64,000 bases of DNA from Eutreptiella sp. 'Long Island Sound 2002' (GCA_964036045.1 OZ038382.1:142240961-142304960); one strand, 5' to 3'. Shown: positions 23,716 to 35,669, counted from the first letter of the stretch. Notes: generated by a model from the letters alone, not told the origin. A program made the numbers and translations.

Positions 23716-26511
23716 GACTTGACTTCCCGCAGCCCCTTCCGGCTGCGATCCGCCAGGACCTTGTCCACCGCGTTGCTGGGCTCTGAGTTCCTCCAACGTC
23801 CTCAACATGTCCTCAGCAACCTCCTCGATCGACCTCACTCGTCGGTCTTGGCCAGGTCCACCACCATAGCCTCTTCCTCCGCCTTTCCCTTGGCCTTTGC
23901 CTTGGCCTTTTCCCCCGTCTCCGCCCTTTGCCTTCCAATCGGCAATCCGCTGCTCCTTCGGCTTCTTTTCGGGGTCGGCGGCGAAGTAGGCCTTCTTGTC
24001 CGCCTCATACACCTTGCACTGACGGTGATCGTGTGCATGGTTGTGTCCCTTGCCATAACAGATCCAGCACCCGTCGTGCTGAGACCTGTACTCCCGGAAC
24101 GAGAGCGGTGGGTTCCCGATCCTCCTTGGCGCGTTGCCCTTCTTGGGTCCCACCCGGCTCCATCTGGACCGATCCTGCCCATGGTCCCTCACGTTGTGAG
24201 CCACAAACGCGAAGAAATGGGCCTCATCGTGATCCTCCCGGGACCAGTGGTCTTGGCCACTTCAACTACCATCCTCCGCGGAGTTGGCCGTGTCCTCCTG
24301 GATCTCCCGATGATGGCGGTCTTCTCGGTGGCCTCGTTGTCCATGACCACGTCGATCCTGCATGTGGGCCTCGTTCTTCGCATTGAGCTTCAACTCCACC
24401 GTGATGTACTTCACGATCTCGTCCAGGCTCATGCGGGCGAAGATGACCTGCATCCTCAGCGGCTCCCCGCGCCTCCACTCCACGTTGTTGAGGCGCAGCA
24501 ACCTTTGCTTCATGGAGTCTCCAAATACCTCCACGTACACGGCGTTCTTCAGTCCCAACATCCGGTTGGGCTCGCCCAGGTTCCTCCTGAAGAACTCCAT
24601 GATACCAGCATGGGTATCCTCCGCCGCCATGATCCTCACTGCCACCCGCTTCTTGGCTCGCCTCTTCTCCTCGTCCTCCACCCTCCTCTTCCAGTTGCCG
24701 GGGAGGACATCCTTCAGCAGGTGGCGGATCTCGCCGGCCTCATTCCAGTCCTCCACCAGCTTGAGGCATCTTCGGTACTTTCGCAGGTACCGGTTCCACT
24801 CCCGGACCCGCAACTCACCGCGGTCCAACGGCAGCGGGATGGACCACAAGTCCTCCAGCTTCGGGTTCGGAACGTCCACCCGCTCCTCATCCTCCAACCA
24901 CTGGAGGCAGGCCTGCTCTGTACGGATCAGTCCTTCCCGGATCTGATCCCGCAGCTCCTCCTTCAGGTCCTGCGCCAGCCGGTGTGGGAATGTCCGGCAT
25001 GCCCAGTCGTCCCGCGGCGCTCCGCGCATCTCACCGACGACCTCCTCGGCAAAGTCCTCCCAATCCAGGATGAAGTCATCCAGGTTGGAGGGGTTGCCAT
25101 CGTAGTAGGGGATTTTGATTCCCCTGAGGTCATCAATCCTGATGCCGTCTCCGACGTCCCCAGCCACCACTCCACCGAGACAGATACCACCTGTGGCCGG
25201 GGGGTGTGAGTACACTCCCCGTACATCCCTCTCCTCCATGGAGTGCGGTCCAGTTGGGCCTGAACCCATAGGGTTTGGAATGCGGGAAGGACTTGCTCCA
25301 TCGGCTGTCCATATCCCCGTATTGGGGTCCTTCGCCCACAGGTTTCCGCCTGGATGACGTCGACCATGTCCGTCCGCGCTTCCCATGGTTCGCCCCTGCG
25401 TGGTCTGGCTCTCGATCTCCTCTTCCGCATAAACTGCATGGGCAGTCGTAGTGATCGGAAGATCCTGGGCGGCGTGGGACATCTGTACCGTCAGGCTCCT
25501 CGGGTCCGTGGTTACGTGCCCTTCCCGCATGGACCCAGCCGGTGCCGTGTGCTCCCCGAGCATTGTGGATTCGCTGAACATGGGAACAAACGGCAGCGCA
25601 CCCGGGTCAACACGCGGAGGCGCGTAGGGTGCCTCTGCCGGACCGCCCATGGGTTTATCGATGGCGCTCCTGAGGGGCTTAACCCGCTCCACCAGCTCTG
25701 CTGCTGCCGGCTTTGCCGGGAGCTCCGGACCCGAGGCGAGGGGCTGTAGCTCCTCTAGCCTTTTCAGGCGTCCCGACATGTCCTCCACCAGGTGAAGGAG
25801 GCTGTCAACCACTCGCTGCTGCTTCTCCAGGGCCAGCTCCAGATTCTCCCGGTACTGGTCCCGTTCCGCTCGCAGCTCCTCCATGTCTTTCTCCGCGGCC
25901 GACTGGTCATCCAGGATCCCGGCGACGTCCTCCTCTAGGCTGTCCTTCTGGTTGTCCAGGCTGTCGAGGCAGTGCACGATGGCGTCCATCCCCATCTTTG
26001 GGTACTTGCCCATGAGGAAGGACACGTGCTCGCAGTGGCACTCAGCTTGCTTTCCACCTGATCCGGCGCATCCCGCGGTTCCCGGCGCCTCGGACTCGTC
26101 GCCCATGGGCGTATCGCCCACGGCGTCCATCTCTGGTCCCGTGTGCCGGGGCACAGGTGCCGTCCTGGCCCTGGCTGGCCTCTCCAAGCCCTCGGCGTCG
26201 TGCTTCAGGGCGGGCTCGGGGGCCGTATGCGCCCTGCCGGTCGGCGCGGACATCTCCTCCGACTCCGAGGGGAAGCAGGTCCGATAGCCATCGGAGTGCC
26301 CCTCGGATTCCCACAGCCTGACCGGGCTGGGGTCCGTATCCATAGCCCCGGCGTCCCCTGCCGCGGCCTTGGGTGACCCGCGCTTCCGGTAGCGCCGGGC
26401 CCGTCCTCCGCTGCTGCCTGAATGGCAGGCCTCCTCAGAGTCCTCCGCGGCGGAGCGGAGTTTGCATGCCTTGCGGCAGCGACGCTCGCACATGGAGATC
26501 AGGTCCTCCAT
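23713..26511 (-). pseudogene. Element A gag: coiled coil, capsid-like region, variant zinc knuckle
   Basis: Starts at an ATG at 26511 (MEDLISMCERRCRKAC). The long N-terminal part has a Cys/Arg cluster and a proline/acidic linker. A predicted coiled coil follows around 25750-26000 (ELRAERDQYRENLELALEKQ). Next come an LTGIKIP-like capsid region (about 25100: IKIPYYDGNPSNLDDFI) and W/E-rich helices. The C-terminal nucleocapsid has a zinc knuckle CWICYGKGHNHAHDHRQC (about 24050) and a GKGQGKGQGKGGG tract. It forms virus-like particles and binds the element RNA in this class. An in-frame TGA at 24262-24264 (GGA in B) interrupts it before the knuckle. The frame runs on into pol through the UAG at 23713. 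Confidence 0.85.
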
Positions 26512-26719
26512 GTCAAGTCCTCCTCTTCCTGAATGTCGTACCTCTCTTCGGGCTTCAACTTCCGGAGTTCACCATGCTCTTGAGCGTCTCGGCTCTTCTC
26601 TGGCTCCAATCTCCGGCGTGGTCTCCACCGAGTCCACAATACGCACCCGGGGCGTACTTGGGCAGGGCTCAAAGGGGCCTAAGTCCCCGGGTCGGCGGTA
26701 GGTAAGGGCAGCAGGTACG

Positions 26720-26731
26720 CCTCTGCTACCA
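26720..26731 (-). promoter_or_regulatory. Primer binding site of element A (initiator tRNA-Met type)
   Basis: TGGTAGCAGAGG, directly after the 5' LTR, is complementary to the CCTCTGCTACCA end of initiator tRNA-Met as known from animals. The same 12 bases occur after the LTRs at 35670-35681 and 59639-59650. Confidence 0.85.
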
Positions 26732-29097
26732 TAAAGAAGGTCCCTACCAGGACCGGCCCCCGCTGTGCCCCTTCCGCCTGTTACCCCTGCTGACTTGCTC
26801 CTGATCAATGATTGCATCCTTCAAAGTCCAGGGTCCAAAATCCAAAAATATAGAAAATAAAATCCTCCTTCAACCCTGAATAGCAACCAGATCCCACAAA
26901 TACAGCAATAACCCGATTCACAATCCAATCCACACTGCGGGCTTCCGTTCAGCACACCGGTCGTCCCACGGTGGCGGGCATGTACAAGAATTGCACCAAG
27001 GAAGAAGGCCCTGAAATTGGCATATGAGCACAAATAAAGCAAAATTGGGGAAAGATGGGATTCACACAATCACAACCATAGACCCCTCATTACCTGGACT
27101 CAAGACCTTCCCTTGACTCACCAACATGATGCCCTGAACCCAGTCCAATAAGATGGCTAAATGCCATGTGTCAAAAGTCCCTACACAAACCCCAAAAATG
27201 TGTTCACTCCCAAGACTTTAAATCCTAGCCCAAAAGGGGAGGTGACGTGTCATGACCTAGAGTGGCACTCAGGACCATGCCCTACCCTGACATAACCTTG
27301 GTTGGACTTGGAGTCGAATGGGCTTGGAGAACTGCCCCATGAAGATGACCTCACAACATGGCAAAATCAGGCAAATCACACCATAATGCCCAAAATTCAA
27401 GCATATACTCAAAGATGCATACGGCAAATATTCAAATGCTCCATGCATGGGTCAAACCGGAAGGTAGTATACAAGGGTGATATAGACCAAAGGTTCATGC
27501 CCAAGAATATCCCATCATTGGTTCCGAAACCCCTCTGGTTATGTACATGACATGCTTCACAAGTCAGCTCATGAGTTTCAGACCTAATTTAGTGAGGCCT
27601 CGTGTGCCAAGCCAAAGTGACCACGTGATCCGGCATATGGTGAGGTACAACACCAAAGCACATGCCAACATATAAGCAACATACCATAGTTCACGAATCT
27701 CTAGGCACTTTACTGTTAGCCGACCAGTTGAGCACATAAAACACAAAAATGAGCATAAAATGAGGTCAAAAACATGCAAATAATGCCAAATTCAAAGTAA
27801 TCACAATAGTATATAACTTCGCTCACCCATGGTGTCAACCTATGACTCGAAACACAATTGCTTGGGACCATTTGCAAACAATCCCCCCACTTGGATCCCC
27901 ATATGGACGCATAAGGACACCTTCGAACCTCCTCCCAACACGCACCATGAAAATGGCAAAATTGATATTGGCGCTTGTGGGTCGCTCTGTAAGCCCTCCC
28001 ACATGCACCATATGAGCGGTAGACTTAGTCTAGCGCTATGGAGTTCATCATTGGGACATGGGCGAAGCCCTTGTCACGTATGACTCCATATATCTTCCTA
28101 CAAACGGAGATATATAACATGGACGTGAGCATATCGAAGCACATACCATGCATATAACACATACCCTCAAAAAGTGGCTCCCACCATGATATGCCATGAC
28201 CCTCTATGGACATAACTTCACGTTAAAAATACGTAGGAACCCAAGGAAAGTTGCTATGCAACCCCAACCCTCATGCGGAACACTCGAAAGTCGCATTAAA
28301 ATATTCGGTTGCACGGCCCAAGAGTTATATATCGCTTTCTACCCTCTTGACCATTATCCCTTGCTATACCGGGCATGTGTACACACCAAAAGCGTTTGAT
28401 GCTTCGTAAATTAGGTTGAGACCAATGCGGTTCCAACCCAATTCTCGAAATTGGGACTACTCGCGGTGAGCCGGAGATGTGACCTTTCAAAGTGGCCTCA
28501 CGAATCAACTTTGTTTCGCCTATATCTTCAAGCAAAACGAAGGGCATAACAAAAGGAAGGTTGATTCGTGATCAGGGAAAAATGTCGGACCACTCGAGAT
28601 TCATCATATCGAGTGCGGCGATGTCGAAGTCGAAAATCCGAGTCTGAAAGTCTGAAAAAATCGGATTAATTTTGCGAGTGTATAATATGAAAATTGCGGA
28701 AGCAACGAACCCTTTACTGATGAAATCTGACCCTTCATCGGGGTTTCCGCCAAAATATCTGTAAATAACAGTTATCCATTCGGTTACCGCAAAATCGCGA
28801 GCCAACTGACAGTCGCCGATACATTGACCATCAGAACGGAAGGCTGAAAAATTACGGAAACATTATGATAAAAAAACCCTGTTGATTCCTGATATTCTGA
28901 TATATAGATCTCCGCTGGCGGTGCCTCAGTACTGAATATGGCCGCTCATAGCCGGAATGGCCAAACCTATCACACTATCACATCGGGTTAGGTCAGGTGG
29001 ATGGGAGAGTATGATATCAGCCAATGGCGGCTTGCCGGCACATAGATACACACCCCAAGTGACCCAAAGATGACCACGGGGGTCCGAACCGGCTTCA
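26732..29097 (-). mobile_element. Element A 5' LTR
   Basis: 2366 bp, from TGAAGCCGG at 29097 down to CCTTCTTTA at 26732. It carries the promoter of the element in principle, but no TATA box can be assigned with confidence. Confidence 0.92.
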
Positions 29098-29267
29098 ACT
29101 GCGAGGAGTTCCAATTTTAGAGATATGGGCTAGAATTGCCTTGGTCTCAACTTAATTTGGGAAGCATCAAACGCATTTGATGTGTACACATGCCCGGTGT
29201 AGCAAGGATAATGGTCAAGAGGGTAGAAAGTGATATATAACTCTTGGACTGTGCAACCGAACATTTT
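29098..29267 (+). mobile_element. Element B 5' LTR, segment 2
   Basis: Continues the LTR from 15629 after the 4-bp duplication ACTG and stops at ..CGAACATTTT, where the TIR transposon begins. The intact order is seen at 44750-44930 in the 3' LTR. Confidence 0.85.
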
Positions 29268-29310
29268 CCCATGAGACCCACTGGGGGGGGTATTTTCTTC
29301 GAACGAACTT
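29268..29310 (+). repeat. Left terminal inverted repeat of TIR transposon
   Basis: About 40 bases, imperfect (a 3-base indel after CCCATGAGACCCA), paired with 33981-34023. It runs directly into a TTCGAA palindrome cluster (29295-29363). Confidence 0.8.
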
Positions 29311-29599
29311 CAGTCTTCGTACGAAGATTCGAATCTTCGAACGAAGATTCGAATTCGAAGACTGTATTTGCTTTAATCGCAATTCAATTAAATCCAATTG
29401 AATCCAAGCTGCTGGGGAGAATTGCCGCAAAAGCGCAGCAACAGCAGCGCGCGCACCAGATTGACAGGCGATTGCCGCAGACTTGTGCCGGAAAAACGCA
29501 GATTTGTGCCAGAGAGACGCAGATTTCTGCCAGAAAGAAGGGTTTTTTTTGTTTTTTCAACTGATTTGTTGTATTTTTAAGGGTGTCACTGTTTGACCA

Positions 29600-31447
29600 A
29601 TGGTGCAACTTGGAATTACGCTCAAAAACGCGGTAGGCACGACGAATGCTTATAGCCAGGACGTTGAGGACGCGCTTGTGCAATTTTTCACCTCCTCCGG
29701 CCTGGGACGCCAGCTTTTACACTCAATCTACACACGAGTCAACCCAGGCGCTGACAAGCAGAGATTGAATCAACTTCTACGGTGGCACAGCGATGCTCAA
29801 TGCTCGCCTGAAGAAGCAGTCGCTTTGCTTCTCGATTTGGGAATCCCTAGACGCCGCCTTCGGGTTCTATCGCGCTTTATTTCCAAGCGTGCGGACGTAT
29901 GGTACAAACAGACTGGCCTAAGGTTTGGGAAACCAATGCCAGGCCGCCGGAGAGTCAACTTGGCTTGGAAAAGGATGAAGGAGCCCCTGCACCTTGTTGG
30001 CCACATCGACAAGAAAACTGGCATCCGAAATGTCTCCTGGCCGTTTGATCACTGGATCAACTACGTTTTCACACAGCCTTGCCTCTATGAAACTCTACAG
30101 CCCAGCAAAGATGGGTTGGTTTTCATTGTGAGTGGCGATGGTTATCCTGTAGCGGGTATAAGCTGGACTCAGCTTACCATTCGCATCCGAAATCATGAGC
30201 ATCTAGCCCGCAATGCAGCACACATTTGGGTTTTAGAGCTGGCATACTGTGGTGACTCCAATCTGAAGGATTTGCGCCGGGTCTGGAAAAAGAATCTGAG
30301 GGTGTGTTATTTCTTCGAATATTGCCTTCGTTCGAACCTTCGAACGTTCGAACGAAGCTTTTCCTTCGAACGAACATGTTTTTCGAACAAAATTTTGATT
30401 GCGCTTTGTACGCTACTAGGTCCTGCAGCAGATCATAACTACGCGATCCGTCATCGTGAAGGGCGCACGCTGTGCGGCAAGTGTTATGCTGGGCGGGGAT
30501 TTACCGTTTTTGAAGAAGTTTTTGGGACTTACTGAGCATTGGTATATACCGTCAGTTCACAACTTGGGCCTTTGGAACCCTCTCAAGAGGCGGTACCTGG
30601 GCTGTCACCGGCGCAGAACGCGCACGGGTGATGCGTCCCGACTTGGCAAGACCCCTATCTGCAAGGGAGCTCGTGGCTGCGCTTCAAAACCTTTGCTTCA
30701 AGTGCCACGACACCATGCCATTATTTGTGTTCTTCATATGCTTATGCGAATTGGTGCTTTGCTTGGGGAATACTTGGAAAGGCTATGCTTGTCCGCCAGC
30801 AGGGAAGCACGCAACGCTATCAATAACATGCTGAAGATTGCTCTGTGTGGTTGGCAGCTAGGTGGAACTTGTAGACCTGATGGACAAGAAACCAAGCGTT
30901 TGTTTTTTATATGGGATGGTATTGCTCATGTTTTGGGGTTGGCCGACGAGCACTTGGGTAACCAGGCTGTCATGCGGTTGCGGGACGTGATGCAACGGCT
31001 CTATCGCACCTATCAGCGCATCGACATTGACCTCCCAGCGGACTGTCGGCAGGCGGCCTGGGAATTTCGCGCACACTGTTTGCCTGATACCCGTTCTCAT
31101 TATCTGATAATCTTGCAGTTCGATGTGCCCAGAATCCTAGAGGCGATAGCACCTTACGGGCTTGGGATGTACTGCCAGGACTTGGCTGAAACCACGAATG
31201 CCAAGCTAAAGGATTTCTACTTGCGGTTCACAAACAGAGGGGGCAGCACCACAGATGACTACCAGCTCTCTGCTCTACTACAAACCATGGAGCATGCCTT
31301 CTTGTACACGCACTCCCATATTGTAGCTCACGGTACAACGCGCCCGGTCTCTTGCCCAAACGCTGCATTGTTCGAATCCTTAATAGACGATGCCGCTCAA
31401 TGGTGCTGACAAAGGAAGACAAGGCCGATGTCGCAAGACTGGTGGCG
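29600..31447 (+). pseudogene. Putative DDE-type transposase half of the TIR transposon (exons 1 and 2)
   Basis: Exon 1 (29600-30301) opens at an ATG (MVQLGITLKNAVG) and includes an FIVSGDGYPVAGISWTQL segment that could hold the first catalytic acid. A 118-bp intron (30302-30419, GTGTGT..CTACTAG) lines up phase 0 with exon 2, which continues LQQIITTRSV and then LGGDLPFLKKFLGL. Further on are ICVLHMLMRIGALLGEYL, where the second acid is expected, and ETTNAKLKDFYLRF, a candidate for the glutamate. Order and spacing suit an RNase-H-fold transposase, but the family was not identified. Damage: exon 2 needs one extra base near 31400 to join intron 2 in frame, and the stretch 30590-30690 reads better in another frame. 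The insertion itself, the termini and the introns support transposon origin. Confidence 0.55.
30302..30419 (+). other. Inferred intron 1 of the transposase, filled by TTCGAA palindromes
   Basis: Donor after AAGAATCTGAGG, acceptor CTACTAG; both exon frames join in phase 0. The core contains CTTCGTTCGAACC, CGTTCGAACGAAG and TTCGAACGAAC, forming a near-perfect hairpin. Confidence 0.55.
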
Positions 31448-31615
31448 GTATGTGTTATTCTCCAAGCCCTGCAGGCATGCGTTGTAGTCCTTCGAATTTA
31501 GTCTTCGTTCGAATCTTCGAATCCTCGAACGAACTCTCGTTCGAAGATTTTTCTTCGTTCGAATATTCGAATCTTCGTTCGAAGATATGTTTCGAATCTT
31601 TCGCGCTGTGCTCAG
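31448..31615 (+). other. Inferred intron 2, with TTCGAA palindromes
   Basis: Donor GCG|GTATGTG and acceptor GTGCTCAG|GAG join an uninterrupted helical frame (DVARLVA with ELLQAHP). The interior (31490-31590) is again built of TTCGTTCGAAT repeats. Confidence 0.55.
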
Positions 31616-33650
31616 GAGTTGCTTCAGGCGCACCCAACTTCTGCCCCAGCGTCACGATCAGCGCCAGGAACTCCTTCCCAGAGTAGTACACAACTGGCTC
31701 AGCACCCAGCGCCGCAGCGTTCAGCGGATTTGGAGCCGTCACCATCCCCTTCTCGCCGTTTGGATGACCCGCTAGATTTTGGATCCCAGGATTCAGAAGA
31801 ATATGATCCGGATTACGTGGTGGTGAACGAAGTGTTCGATGTCAGCGCCGAGTTCGACACTTGCCGCCAGGTAATCGTTGAATCCGGAGTCACCCGCCCC
31901 TACCTTGACCTCATTCTAGGGAAATCCGTACCCAATCCGCATACGCCCATTTTCGGGGACCCGAAGTACGCTTGGCTTACGCCACTGTCAACCTATGGGC
32001 GCTGTTTCGGAAAGTGTTTATCAGCCGATTGCAAAGATGTGGCTGTGGAGAGGGACTTGCCTTGTGCACTGGTCGCCCGCGCCTTCCCCTTCGCAGTCCC
32101 GAACAAAAAAGGCACCCCAACCCCGATAATACGTATGCTTGCGCTTGTTTGGCACGCCTACGGCGCAGTGGAGAGCTGGCGTGAAGACCGTACCGTGATG
32201 CTCAGATTCCCCTCCTCAGAGCCCCCTGGGTGGGGCAAATGTACATCAACGGGCCGCTTGAAAGGCGTCAAGGTCACCGCTCAGGCGCGGGGTGGTGGTG
32301 AGGCAGCCCAGACGGACGAAGGAGCGCAGCAAGCCGGGGGAGTACAACAATTGCAAAGCACAACACCGGCGAAGTGGCAGACGGTGCTCCAGGCAGCAGT
32401 CGCAGCAGGAGTGCAGCATGGCTACATGGGAGGGGACATTCCTGAATGGGAGGTACCGCATTTACCTTGTAGCTGAGCGCTTTTGACCATGCATGCGTCC
32501 TCTACGTTATTCTTCGAAAAACATTCTTCGTTCGAAGAAAAAAACGTTCGTTCGAACATTCGAATCTTCGAACGAAGATTGTATTCGAAGTCTTTTACCG
32601 CTCCACTGCCCACAGGTTGCAGCAACGCAAACCAGCGCCGTTGGCGTCAGGTGGAAGCTTCAGCTACCAAGTCGTGGAATTGAGACGACCGTGACTGCGG
32701 GCAGCCTGCTCAACGACCTCCTAACGAAGCCTGCGAGAGCACTGACGGTCCTCGGAGCACTCCAGAAGCATGAAGAAGGTCGCAGAAAGGTGAAGTCGAT
32801 GCCAACGTGGGTCAACCTGAGCCAGGGTGGTTCCACGTTGCATTCCCCTGAGGCAACCGAAAAAAAAGCGTCGACGACCAGAGCTGGTGTGCGGGGCAAA
32901 GATCTACAACCCGTTGTGTCCGGACGACGGGCAAAGAACCTTGCCCAGATTCTCTCGTCTTACAAGAAGACAAAGAAGCCGAAGAAGAGACCACGAGCGA
33001 AGCCAGCGGCTAAGGAACCTCCGAAGAAAAAGGCAAGGCTGCTGCCGGGTGAGAGTTCGGAGAGTGAGGAGTTCGAAGAGACTGAAGAAGATGAGGAGGA
33101 GGAGCCGCCTTCCGGAGATGAGGAGGAGGAGCCGCCTGCCCGAGATGATGACGATGAAGACGAAACCCAGGAGACACAGATTCCAGACCGAGGGGCACTG
33201 CCGTGGGCATGGCTTCCCCTCCAACAAGAGGACCAGTGGGGAGCGTGGAGAGGAGTGCCGATTTCGAAGTGGCGCCCCTGGCGAACGGAGATACCCAGAG
33301 ACATCCTGCAGCAGAAGACCAAACTGGGCCGTGCCGGTACAATCTTTTGGGTCCCTGCAGACTACAACTCTGCCATGTGGCATTCTGTGGGGGAGTATTG
33401 TGTTGCGGCCTGAAGCTACGCAACGGAGGAGGAGTGCAAAAACGCGGCGGCAGTGGCGTCGGCAACTGGTGGCGTGCCAGCTCCAAGTGCCAGGAAGAAG
33501 AAAGTGAAGGCAAAGAGGCCAAAGAAGAAGAAGAAGACGCCAACGAAGAGTGGTGGAAAGCAAGAAGAAGAAGATGCCGGAGAGGGAGACAAAGAGGATA
33601 CGGAAAAGAAAGACGAGGTTGCAGTACTAGTGTCAGGCAGTGAGTCATGA
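31616..33650 (+). pseudogene. C-terminal half of the TIR transposon protein (exons 3 and 4), basic/acidic
   Basis: Exon 3 (31616-32452) encodes a Ser/Pro/Ala-rich linker, then EEYDPDYVVVNEVFDV and WLTPLSTYGRCFGKCLSADC. A palindrome-filled intron (about 32453-32615, GTACCG..CCACAG) leads in phase 0 to exon 4 (32616-33650). Exon 4 has a lysine-rich stretch (KKTKKPKKRPRA), a long Glu/Asp/Ser run, the core WLPLQQEDQWGAW..KWRPWRTEIPRDIL, GTIFWVPADYNSAMW, and a Lys/Glu tail. A CGA-to-TGA stop lies at 33411-33413; copy 1 keeps CGA. No known domain is recognised. Such charged tails often act in DNA or chromatin binding, which is only a guess here. Confidence 0.5.
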
Positions 33651-33980
33651 GCCAGGACTCAGAGAGCTACATTGGACAGGGACATTGGTGGTTCTGCGGT
33701 TCTGTTGTTGCCTGTATGTGCATTTGTAAACGCCGCGTCTTTTTCTTCAAAAAATATCTTCGTTCGAACATTCGAAGGTTCGTTCGAAGAAAAGTCCACC
33801 ACATTTCCAAAACACGCTTTCAGGGCATTCAGGTGGTTGCAGGCTGAATCTAAAGAACCAAACCCTCAAAAATACCTGTGTTGAGCATTTTATCGCAATG
33901 TTTGCAGCAAAACGGCCACAACAAAGGCGTTCGAACAGTTCAAAACGTTTCTTCGTTCGAAGAAATAATCTTCGTTCGAA

Positions 33981-34023
33981 GGTTTCGTTCGAAGAAAATA
34001 CCCCCAGTGGTGGGTCTCATGGG
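33981..34023 (-). repeat. Right terminal inverted repeat of TIR transposon
   Basis: Mirror of 29268-29310; ends ..GGTCTCATGGG. Copy 1 has the corresponding end at about 14540-14579 with a few substitutions. Confidence 0.8.
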
Positions 34024-35669
34024 TAATGCGACTTTCGAGTGTACCACATGACTGTTGGTGTTGCATAGAAAATTTCCTTGGGTTCCTACGTATTTTTAAC
34101 GTGAAGTTATGTCCATAGAGGGTCATGGCATATCATGGTGGGAGCCACTTTTAAGGGCATGTGTTATATGGATGGTATGTGCTTCGCTATGCTCACGCTC
34201 ATGTTATATATCTCCGTTTGTAGAAGATATGTTGAGTCATACGTGACAAGGGCTTCGCCCATGTCCTAATGGTGTGCTCCATAGCGCTAGACTAAGTCTA
34301 CCGCACATATAGTACATGTGGGAGGGCTTACAGAGCGACCCACAAGCGCCACTATCAATTTTCCCATTTTCATGGTGCGTGTTGGGAGGAGGTTCGAAGG
34401 TGTCCCTATGCGTCTATGTGGGGATCCAAGTGGGGGGATTTTTTCCAAATAGTCCCAAGCAATTGTGTGTTGAACCGTATGTTGATACCATGGGTGAGCG
34501 AAGTTATATACTATTGTGATTACTTTGAATTTGGCATTATTTGCACCTTTTGACCTCATATTATGCTCATTTTTGTATTTTATGTGCTCCACTGGTCAGC
34601 TAACAGTAAAGTGCCTAGAGATTCCTGAACTATGGTATGTTGCTTATATGTTGGCATATGCTTCGGTGTTGCACCTCACCATATGCCAGATCACGTGGTC
34701 ACTTTGGCGTGGCACACGAGGCCTCACAAAATTGGGTCTCAAATTCGTGAGTTGGCTTGGGAAGCATGGCATGTGTATATCTGGAGGGGTTTGGGAGCCA
34801 ATTTTGGGATATTCTTGGGCATTGACCTTTGGTCTATATCACCCTTGTATATTACTCTCCGGTTTGACACATGCATGGAGCATTTGAATACTTGCTGTAG
34901 GCATTTTTGAGTATATAATTGAATTTTGGGCACTATGGTGTGATTTGCCTAATTTTGCTATGTTGTGAGGTCACCTTCATGGGGCAGATCTCCAAGCCCA
35001 TTCGACCCCAAGTCCAGCCAAGGTTATGTCAGGGTAGGGCATGGTCCTGAGTGCCAGTCTAGGCCATGACACGCCACCTCCCCTAGTGGGCTAGGATTTA
35101 GAGGCTTGGGAGGGAACACATTTTTGGGGTTTGTGTAGTGACTTTTGACACATGGCATTTAGCCATCTTATTTGACCTGGTTCAGGGCATCATGTTGGCG
35201 AGACAAGGGAAGGTCTTGAGTCCAGGGAATGAGGGGTCTATGGCTGTGATTGTGTATGTTTCCATCGTTCCCCAATTTTGCATCATTTGTGTTCATATGC
35301 CAATTTCAGGGCTTCTTTTTCCATTATTCTATTGGTGCAATTCTATGTACATGCCCAACGCCCGTGTCTCCGCGTGCACCGTGAGACGACCGGCGTGTTG
35401 AAAGAACTTGTTGATTGTCAACGCGGGACCTCAAACATCCTTGGAAGCCCTCAGTGTGGATTTTTTGAATTGGAGCTATTGTACTTGGGAGTTGGATATT
35501 GCAAGGGATCAGGATTTGTGTGAAGGAGCCATATTTTACTATTTTTTGTGGGAAATTGTGCAGGATAGGGCAAGATCATGCAGAACCTGGTGGGAAGCAA
35601 GACCATAGGAGTGACAGGAAATGGTGGAAGGGGTACAGCAGGGGCTGGTCCTGGTAGGGACCTTCTTTG
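34024..35669 (+). mobile_element. Element B 5' LTR, segment 3
   Basis: Resumes at TAATGCGACTTTCGAG and ends ..GACCTTCTTTG just before the primer binding site. Its last 250 bases resemble those of the LTR at 59651 more than those of element A, so B and C belong to one subfamily. Confidence 0.87.

Larger units (their letters stand above)
15630..29097 (-). mobile_element. Element A: complete family-1 Ty3/chromovirus retrotransposon
   Basis: A 13,468-bp element on the minus strand with two LTRs of equal length (2366 bp each; 26732-29097 and 15630-17995), PBS, gag, pol with chromodomain, and polypurine tract. It is flanked by the direct repeat ACTG (15626-15629 and 29098-29101), a 4-bp target duplication within the LTR of element B. 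The LTR copies look only a few percent different, implying a fairly recent insertion. Nevertheless the coding region has two 1-bp deletions, two lineage-specific stops and an introner-like insertion, so this copy cannot make a full polyprotein. Confidence 0.92.
29295..34000 (+). repeat. Six TTCGAA palindrome clusters within the TIR transposon
   Basis: Clusters at about 29295-29363, 30310-30395, 31490-31590, 32511-32590, 33746-33798 and 33930-34000. Each consists of overlapping CTTCGTTCGAA and TTCGAACGAAG half-sites with self-complementary centres. None falls in a predicted exon. Confidence 0.8.
29268..34023 (+). mobile_element. TIR DNA transposon copy 2, 4756 bp, inserted in element B LTR
   Basis: Bounded by inverted termini: left CCCATGAGACCCA-CTGGGGG then TATTTTCTTCGAACGAA; right, reverse-complemented, CCCATGAGACCCACCACTGG then the same TATTTTCTTCGAACGAA block. 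The empty site is known from 44920 (ACATTTTAATGCG), and at most one T is duplicated, so no clear target duplication is visible. It encodes one multi-exon protein with a DDE-like N-terminal half. Every gap between exons, and both untranslated ends, hold TTCGAA palindromes. Copy 1 at 12816-14579 shares the right end. Confidence 0.82.

Noticed and set aside
29260-34030. A target-site duplication of the TIR transposon
   Set aside because: Comparison with the empty site at 44920 allows at most one duplicated T, so none is claimed.
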